The translations under genes and the position numbers were made by a program. From the NCBI RefSeq assembly GCF_000090795.2, contig NW_003546620.1:48976-99987 (forward strand): 51,012 bases of DNA, read 5' to 3'. This document shows, one piece after another, positions 45,262 through 51,012 of the stretch. The stretch is from Amphimedon queenslandica (taxonomy: Eukaryota > Porifera > Demospongiae > Haplosclerida > Niphatidae). The notes under the pieces are model-generated. The model saw only the letters and a list, made by a program, of their open reading frames with translations. It had not been told where the DNA came from and did not search any database. Position 1 is the first letter of the stretch, and each line of letters starts with the position of its first letter.

Positions 45262-47320
45262 ATGACTGGAGTATACTACCAAGGAATTGTCCTAGACATG
45301 CATAAGGTTCTTGATCAACATGCTGTTCTACTTCGACTTGCTTTGGCACAAGAAGTTCAAAAGTGTATAATATATTTAATAGCTCAGGCTCAAGCAGCAC
45401 TGAAAATGCTGATGCAGAACTCATGGTATATCTTCTTGATTTTATTAAGGAAATGACTAATTGATTTATTTATTTGATGATAAATCTAACAATAAAAAAG
45501 TTACTGCCATTCCTAAAATGTTTTTAAAGAAAAAGGAAGTTGGACATGAGCTGCACTTCAATGGAATTCCATTTTCCCTCATTGAGGATAGAACACTGCA
45601 CTGTCAGCATGGTCAACAATACAATCAGCCTCGAATATCAAAAAATGCTAAGAAGAAAGTTCAGACAACCAAGAAGTTAGGATGCCTTGCTTATAATATA
45701 ACAAACACTTTTGTTCTTCATCAAAAAGATCACAGAAAGAGAAACTACATTAGGTAAAGAGAACCCTTTAATCTGATGAATATTCAGAAGTAAGGAAAGA
45801 ATTGAGATATTTTGTGGAGCTGCCTAGTAAAGATGCTCATCAGAGTCAGGAAACAGGTATTATGGCTGGTTTTAGTCACTGGCTGCATCCTAATATTACT
45901 TTAAATATAACTGAATTAGTTTCTGCAGGGATTAGTAACACTCAATAAGTTACGAAGTTTTTATGGTACTTTGCCACAACTTAAATAGCAAAAGATTTAG
46001 GTATGCAGCCTCAAATGTATAATTGAGCATACTTTCCTACAGATGCTGATATTATCAACCACATTTCATCAGCAAGAAAGGCTTATTCTTGTTCTTAGTT
46101 AGATCAACAGAACTTAGCAGAGCTAATTAACTCTTTCATAGCTAATAGAGCCGTGTGGCTGTCGTGCATGGGCGTTGTGATTGGTCAGCGACATGAAGCA
46201 GCGTCTTGGTAATCACTCGCAATTGGCTTCTTGAACCAGGAGAGCTTCTGTTGCAATTTCTGGTGATCCACAAATCTTAGTGGAATCCATAAATGCCTTA
46301 GAAGCAATGATTACAGCAGTTTAGTCTTAAGAGTTAATTTTTAACCTCATCCATGACAGAGTTAAGAAATCACAAAAAGTAATGGTGCTTCCTTGTATAT
46401 CTGTCCCTTTAAGACGTCATAATCAGTTATAGTCACTAAGGAAGGACAAAAAAAATGATTGTAGTGACAAGCCATCTGACCATTCTCTAAAGCACACAAT
46501 ACTTTATGTAGATCAAGAGCATGCAGAGCAAAAACCTTAAGCATGGCAATACTACATCTCTGATTGATGCTAATTACAAAACAAGAAAGGACAATATTGC
46601 TTTATTAATCCTAATGTTGGGCACTCTGTAGTAGCTGAGTTTGTCATTCAGTCAGAAGCATCAGAGCAAATTGCAGAAGCACGCAATGTACTGTGATCTT
46701 GAAACACTTCAGTGGAATCTAAAGTATTTTATGACAAATTACTTTGAGGCTGAAGATCTTGCTCTTAAAAGTGCATTTCACAATATAAAGGTATTCTTAT
46801 GCGACTGTCATCGTGCGCAAGCTTTAGAGAGATGATTTAAGATTCTAAGCGTGGATTAAGCAAGAAACACAACATCTACTTCATATGCTTTGTACTTTGG
46901 CTAACAAAACACGAATGTGAGATTTTGTTTCACATATTAATGCACTCAAGGAGTCTAAGGTATGGTTTAAACATCACAGTGTACAAGAATGGTTAAATCA
47001 CACTTGGTTATGCATCGCTGAGGTGTGAATAAACATTACTTACACCGCTCTATATATTGTGACTTTTAGAGACGGGCAAGATTGCACAGAGATTGTATTT
47101 ATTATGTTCGTATGGACACCAATAATGGAATTGAATCAGAAAACAAGCTATTGAAACACACTTATCTATCTAGACACAAGTACATCACATCGTGTTTAGT
47201 TTTGAAGATTTCTGAAGAATTTATAACTGGAGAATCTCCCTGCATCACACCAAAGAAGGGCATGTACCAAATAAACAAATGGGTAATAATTTTCAGCTCC
47301 ATCTCCAGCATCAGGTAAAG
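45262..47320 (+). pseudogene. MULE/CaRF-like transposase pseudogene
   Basis: From about 45510 to 45755: HFNGIPFSLIEDRTLHCQHG and TTKKLGCLAYNI, a Cys-containing N-terminal domain like that of calcium-responsive-factor (CaRF)-like proteins. From about 45780 to 46120: FSHWLHPNITLNITELVSAG, then YFPTDADIINHISSARKAYS. From 46600 to 46835: NVGHSVVAEFVIQSEASEQI, and in the next frame YFMTNYFEAEDLALKSAFHN with VFLCDCHRAQALER, the MULE-type catalytic region. At 47095-47215: YYVRMDTNNGIESENKLLKH. These blocks are conserved between CaRF-like proteins and MULE transposases in invertebrates. Many stops and at least three frameshifts show it is dead. The start is unclear. Confidence 0.65.
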
Positions 47321-47689
47321 AAGTATATCTTAAAAAGTAACAATTATACGCACAAACCATTTCATTTACTAGACATGTAACTGTTATCATCTGCAATAGC
47401 GGTATCTTCAACGTTATGACATGATCGCTAATACATTCACCGTATATAATTAAAAATATAATTACGATGACATAGTGTACCATTTTTATGCCCGATTCCT
47501 CAAATATTCTTCACTATTGTCTTGATTTAAATTCGAAAGGTGATCTAGCTCTAATTTAACACAGGTTAGATTCACTAGAATCCTAAATGAAAATCCATAA
47601 TGAAAGGTCATTAGCTGTCTTTTGTAGTTCAAATTATACTCCATTAAACTTTACGGCATAAATGTCACAATAATAACCAACAGTCCCAG
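47321..47689. other. Spacer, nothing recognised
   Basis: Only short frames; AT-rich. Confidence 0.4.
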
Positions 47690-47965
47690 CTATTTACTGG
47701 GTTTGTGACACAAAAATTGGTCCCATTTAAAATAGGTCCCGTCAGGACCAATTTTGGCACAATAACTGGTCCGTGGACTACTAATGGTCGCCAAATGTTG
47801 TAACTTGGTCGCATCATGCTACAACGGGTCCTACATGGAAAGGACCAATTATGGCTGCCAAACTGCAACCTAGGACTGACAAAGGTTGGACCTGAGACCA
47901 ACAATGGTTGCCAAATTTAGACCTGGGACCAACTATGGTCGCCAAATTTGGACCATAGTGGAAAA
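47690..47965. repeat. Degenerate about 30-bp tandem repeat (GGTCGCCAAATTTGGACC type)
   Basis: Copies such as GACCAACTATGGTCGCCAAA, GACCAACAATGGTTGCCAAA and GACCAATTATGGCTGCCAAA recur with GGACC/GGTCC borders. It lies between the MULE-like and Ulp1-like remnants. Confidence 0.7.
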
Positions 47966-48360
47966 ATGAGAATAAAAAGACCATATATGATGAGACAAAT
48001 GATCTACTTGTATGACTGCAAATTTTATATACCCTTACCCGAATCTATGCTTTCTGCTGCCACAATTACGACAATGAATGAGATTGTTACATAAACATTA
48101 CTTTTATCTCAACACCTTTCATAATTATTATTCTATTAAAGTTATCAGTAATAACTTTATTATCATTGTTAATAATATTAGACAATCTTTGCACAATTCC
48201 CATACAGTCAGCGTTTCACACAGTCATTCTTTGCAACTGCAACGCACACATCGAGATAAAACCAGTCATGGCACGCAGAGCATGCAGTCATTTCTTTAGA
48301 GAAATGTTGTACAATATGGTAATTACAAAATACTATGACAATTGTTATTGACTTGGTGCA
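47966..48360. other. Spacer, nothing recognised
   Basis: AT-rich; overlapping short open frames look like chance. Confidence 0.35.
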
Positions 48361-49077
48361 TTAATTCTGCCAACTCTAGTAATGAGAAACTGCGAGATTT
48401 TAGCTTTTTTAATGCAAGAATGTAGATGTTGTCTCAGAAAACTGCTTGAAGTTGAAAGCACTAGGATGTCCCCCAGAAGCCAGTATAAAAGCATTGGCAA
48501 TGGCAAAAATACCACAATTGTTTTTGCCAATTTGCTGTTCACATGCATGCCTTAAACAAAATTACTCTTCACAATTATTAGTCTCACCTCACTATAATAT
48601 CAGCTTTTGAGTTTAGCGTTGCTGCAATCAGGCTCTCCAAAGCATCAGTCATATGTGGAGTACGACTGTCAAAAATATCAACATTTCCAAACTCACATCC
48701 CAATGTTGACACTACTACCCAATAATTATACCCATTATGTACTAACTGCACAAATTCTCCTTTCGTAATATTGTAAGATAATATATGACCCAGAATAACA
48801 TCTTGAAATCCATCTACTGTTGGATATCTCCTTTTTATGAGATCTTGTGCAACATAATGAAGTCATCAATTACCCATTGTCTACTGAAAATTATATGCTC
48901 ATTTTCTGACAATAATAGCTGTGGCTTCTTCGTTGTATTACTAGGCCATTTGAGCACAGTAGATTGCTCATCTAGGTTTTCATAAACAAGAGCTTTCGCT
49001 AGCCGGAAGTATCTTTGTCTTTTCCCATCTGGCAAGTTCTCTTGCTCTGTTTGCCAGAGATTTGAATTTGCTACATG
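48361..49077 (-). pseudogene. Ulp1-like (C48) cysteine protease domain, broken
   Basis: Minus strand, from about 49077: NLWQTEQENLPDGKRQRYFR, then ENEHIIFSRQWVIDDFIML, a one-base frameshift, DLIKRRYPTVDGFQDVILGH, EFVQLVHNGYNYWVVVSTLG and VDIFDSRTPHMTDALESL. A GTGAGAC donor-like site is near 48590. The next block, about 48545-48405, is QIGKNNCGIFAIANAFIL. The pattern His (HNGYNYWV), Asp (FDS), Gln and Cys (NNCGIFA) fits the catalytic residues of Ulp1/SENP-type proteases. Such domains are found in SUMO deconjugation enzymes and also inside MULE and other transposons. Because the neighbour at 45.3-47.3 kb is MULE-like and the two converge, a transposon-borne origin is more likely than a host gene. 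Confidence 0.65.
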
Positions 49078-49099
49078 GCTGTATGAAAAGATAATAAGC

Positions 49100-49440
49100 T
49101 ATACAACATAATGTATAATACCACTTTGCTGTCTTTGGTACAATTTTTTGAAGTAAAGGAAGGTGGTGCAGCAGAGTCTGGAACCAAATGTGACTGTATA
49201 AAATAATAATGTATAAGCAATATAGCTATTATAGTGATGCCACATTGCTGTCTTTAGTACTCTTCTTTGAAATTAGAGAAAGTGGTATAAGAGAGTGTGG
49301 AACCAAAGGTGGCTGCACAAAATAATAATGTGTAAGCATAGCTTAGCATACACTTGTACAATATAACTACAGTCATGCCACTTCGCTAAATTTACAATTC
49401 TTTGAAATTGGAGGTGGTGTAAGAGAGTCTTAAATAAAAG
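49100..49440 (-). repeat. Three tandem copies of a 125-bp unit carrying an exon-like segment
   Basis: Each unit has, on the minus strand, a possible AG acceptor followed by an open stretch of 22-25 codons: SHLVPDSAAPPSFTSKNCTK, PPLVPHSLIPLSLISKKSTK, and a shorter third with LTPPPISKNCKFSEV. The units start near 49115, 49243 and 49372. They directly precede the Ulp1-like exons on the same strand. Exon triplication is a possibility. Simple repeat expansion is the alternative. Confidence 0.5.
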
Positions 49441-50040
49441 GTGGAATAAAACCAGCTTGGCATGTGGGTGAGCTGGACATAAATTCCTTAAAAGCAATTA
49501 AGTCAGTGCTAAATATACATTTATCCTATATAAGGTGTGAATTATGTAGATATATGTACATGTAATTGACACACCTCATCATTTTGTACTATGTTTTTGG
49601 TAGCATTATGATCCTCCTCAGGTTAATATACATTCTAAGTGAGGGGGCTCTGCTTTGATCTGGACGGATTCTGTGATGGAGCTTGTCTTTCTGTTTCTTC
49701 AGGTGGATTTATTGTTTATTGACTGATACTCTGTGTAGTTTAATCAAAGAAGAAAGTGATGGTTTGCTATCTGTAAACCTGTCCATGCATGGCATGCATG
49801 CACTCCTTTAATTTACAACTCACTTACTCATCCTTAGGTGGACTTAGTATTGATCGACTAATGCTCTGTTGAATAGAAGGAAGTGATTGGCCTCGCCATT
49901 ATGCTAGCATAAATTTGGGAATAATAGGTATCAATTTGAATAGCAGAATTATTCCAGAATAATGGGTGAAGATCTTACAATTAATGATATTCATAGTTAG
50001 TTATTAAAGTTATTAGTACTTATTACGTTAAAAATTAAAA
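49441..50040. other. Spacer upstream of the hAT-like pseudogene
   Basis: No recognised gene. A partly repeated block (TTATTGTTTATTGACTGATACTCTGTGTAG near 49708 and AGTATTGATCGACTAATGCTCTGTTGAA near 49848) suggests another diverged tandem repeat. Confidence 0.4.
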
Positions 50041-51012
50041 ATGCCGGACTTGACTTCATCCTCACGTGTTGTAGAGTCAGAATCAGAGTCTGGGCTGTCC
50101 GGCTCTGAACTGAGGCTTAATTCAGACAAAATTTTTGAGGAGGAAGCGGGACACAATTCGTCATCTACTTTTGCCAGTGCGCTGGGTTCTTCACTTTTAC
50201 ATATACTTCACTGACCTACCTCTTCTGAATTAGCTAGGAAAAGAAAGGTTGCCACTAACAAGCCACCAAAAGGGAAGAAGAGAAGCAAAGGCAGAACTGC
50301 TGCTGACCCAAAGTCTGTCAAACCACGCCAACAAATGCTAGAATATCCACACGAGTGTTTTAAAGTTTATTCTATCTCGTTATTTTGTGATGCATGCAGG
50401 GAGCCTTTGTCACTTAAGAAAAGTGACATTGAATCCCATATAAAATCAAAGAAGCACAGAAATGGAAAGGAACGATTAGCATCAAAGGAGAAGAGGGAAA
50501 ATGCAATAGATGATATGCTTCAAGGGTATAATGGTAATGTACACCCTGTTGGTGAAAGCTTTCCTTCAACAGTTCGTATATTTTGAGTGAAAGCAGTGAC
50601 ATGTTTTTTGAAAAGTGGTGTAAGCTAGACCATTTTCGTGAGCTATAAGAAGAAAATGGATTTTCAATGTCAAGTAGCCAGCATTTGTGGGAGCTTATTC
50701 CAATGATACTTAAAGAGGAGCGCAACAAAATTCGAGAGCAAATTAAGGATTCAGAGGTCTCAGTTATTTTTGATGGTACAACACATGTAGCAGAGGCAAT
50801 GGCTGCCTTAATTAGATATGTTGATGATGAGTGGAAAATTCAGCAGTGTGTTGTATGATTGACGCTGTTAGCCAAGAGTCCCACCGGTGAAGAAACAGCA
50901 AGGCAGCTGATACCTACACTATCAACTGAGCTCGGTATAGCTTCAAATTTAATTATTGGTACAGTGAGGAACCGTGCATCTGTAAATAATGTAGCTATAC
51001 GCACATTGAGTA
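50041..51012 (+). pseudogene. CGGBP1-like hAT transposase, 5' part, runs off the window
   Basis: The ATG at 50041 opens MPDLTSSSRVVESESESGLS, then after a stop ARKRKVATNKPPKGKKRS. A zinc-finger block follows: FCDACREPLSLKKSDIESHI, KSKKHRNGKERLASKEKR. Next are VHPVGESFPSTVRIF, a stop, VKAVTCFLKSGV, and after a frameshift SSSQHLWELIPMILKEERNK. SVIFDGTTHVAEAMAALIRY begins the RNase H-like core (first catalytic Asp region), followed by LAKSPTGEETARQLIPTLST and NRASVNNVAIRTL at the window end. This order is the CGGBP1-related hAT family common in sponges and cnidarians. Two stops and one or two frameshifts mark it as broken. Confidence 0.8.

Noticed and set aside
45262-47320. Host CaRF transcription factor gene
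   Set aside because: Too many frameshifts and stops, and the later blocks match the MULE catalytic region. A decayed transposon is the simpler reading.

Overview
This is an AT-rich invertebrate nuclear sequence with short introns (about 47-97 bp where they can be traced). It is almost entirely made of transposable elements, foldback repeats and tandem arrays. The transposon families (RecQ plus DUF6589 elements, CGGBP1-like hAT, CaRF/MULE-like, animal piggyBac and pogo) resemble those of sponges and cnidarians. A demosponge such as Amphimedon is my best guess, but that is inference. No intact host gene can be named with confidence, and I saw no tRNA, rRNA or CRISPR.

Layout. 1-1.62 kb: a diverged direct duplication and an inverted repeat at the window edge. 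2.0-2.4 kb: a proline-rich exon built on a 21-bp minisatellite. 2.8-4.85 kb: a foldback element and two simple tandem arrays. 5.17-5.64 kb: an unidentified ORF. 6.48-6.75 kb: hairpins. 8.67-11.22 kb: a complete but inactivated hAT element with 8-bp target duplications. 13.48-44.90 kb: one 31.4-kb composite transposon. 45.1-49.4 kb: a MULE-like transposase remnant and a Ulp1-like protease remnant, with tandem repeats around them. 50.04 kb to the end: the 5' part of a CGGBP1-like hAT pseudogene.

The main discovery is the 13.48-44.90 kb structure. Its two ends are about 80-bp inverted repeats flanked by 9-bp target duplications that match at 8 of 9 positions. Inside is a broken DUF6589-type transposase gene (+ strand, in three pieces) facing a broken RecQ-type helicase gene (- strand, in two pieces). 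Three insertions explain the breaks. The first is a second, much better preserved element of the same class (15468-20555), with a perfect 9-bp target duplication and its own RecQ helicase and six-exon DUF6589 gene. The second is an insert of about 14.2 kb flanked by ATTAAAT; removing it rejoins the transposase in frame. The third is a pogo/Tigger-like element (37017-44450) with unusually long inverted repeats of about 360 bp. It contains a piggyBac element, which in turn contains a 5'-truncated non-LTR retrotransposon. Subtracting the inserts leaves about 4.7 kb, close to the 5.09 kb of the intact relative. I assign both RecQ/DUF6589 elements to the Academ superfamily, helicase-bearing AcademH-like lineage. 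This rests on gene content and the 9-bp duplication, together with what I remember of that lineage.

In the better element the two genes converge. The helicase (SF2, motifs I-VI plus a Cys cluster) presumably works on DNA during transposition, and the DUF6589 protein is the presumed transposase. Each gene now carries one in-frame stop.
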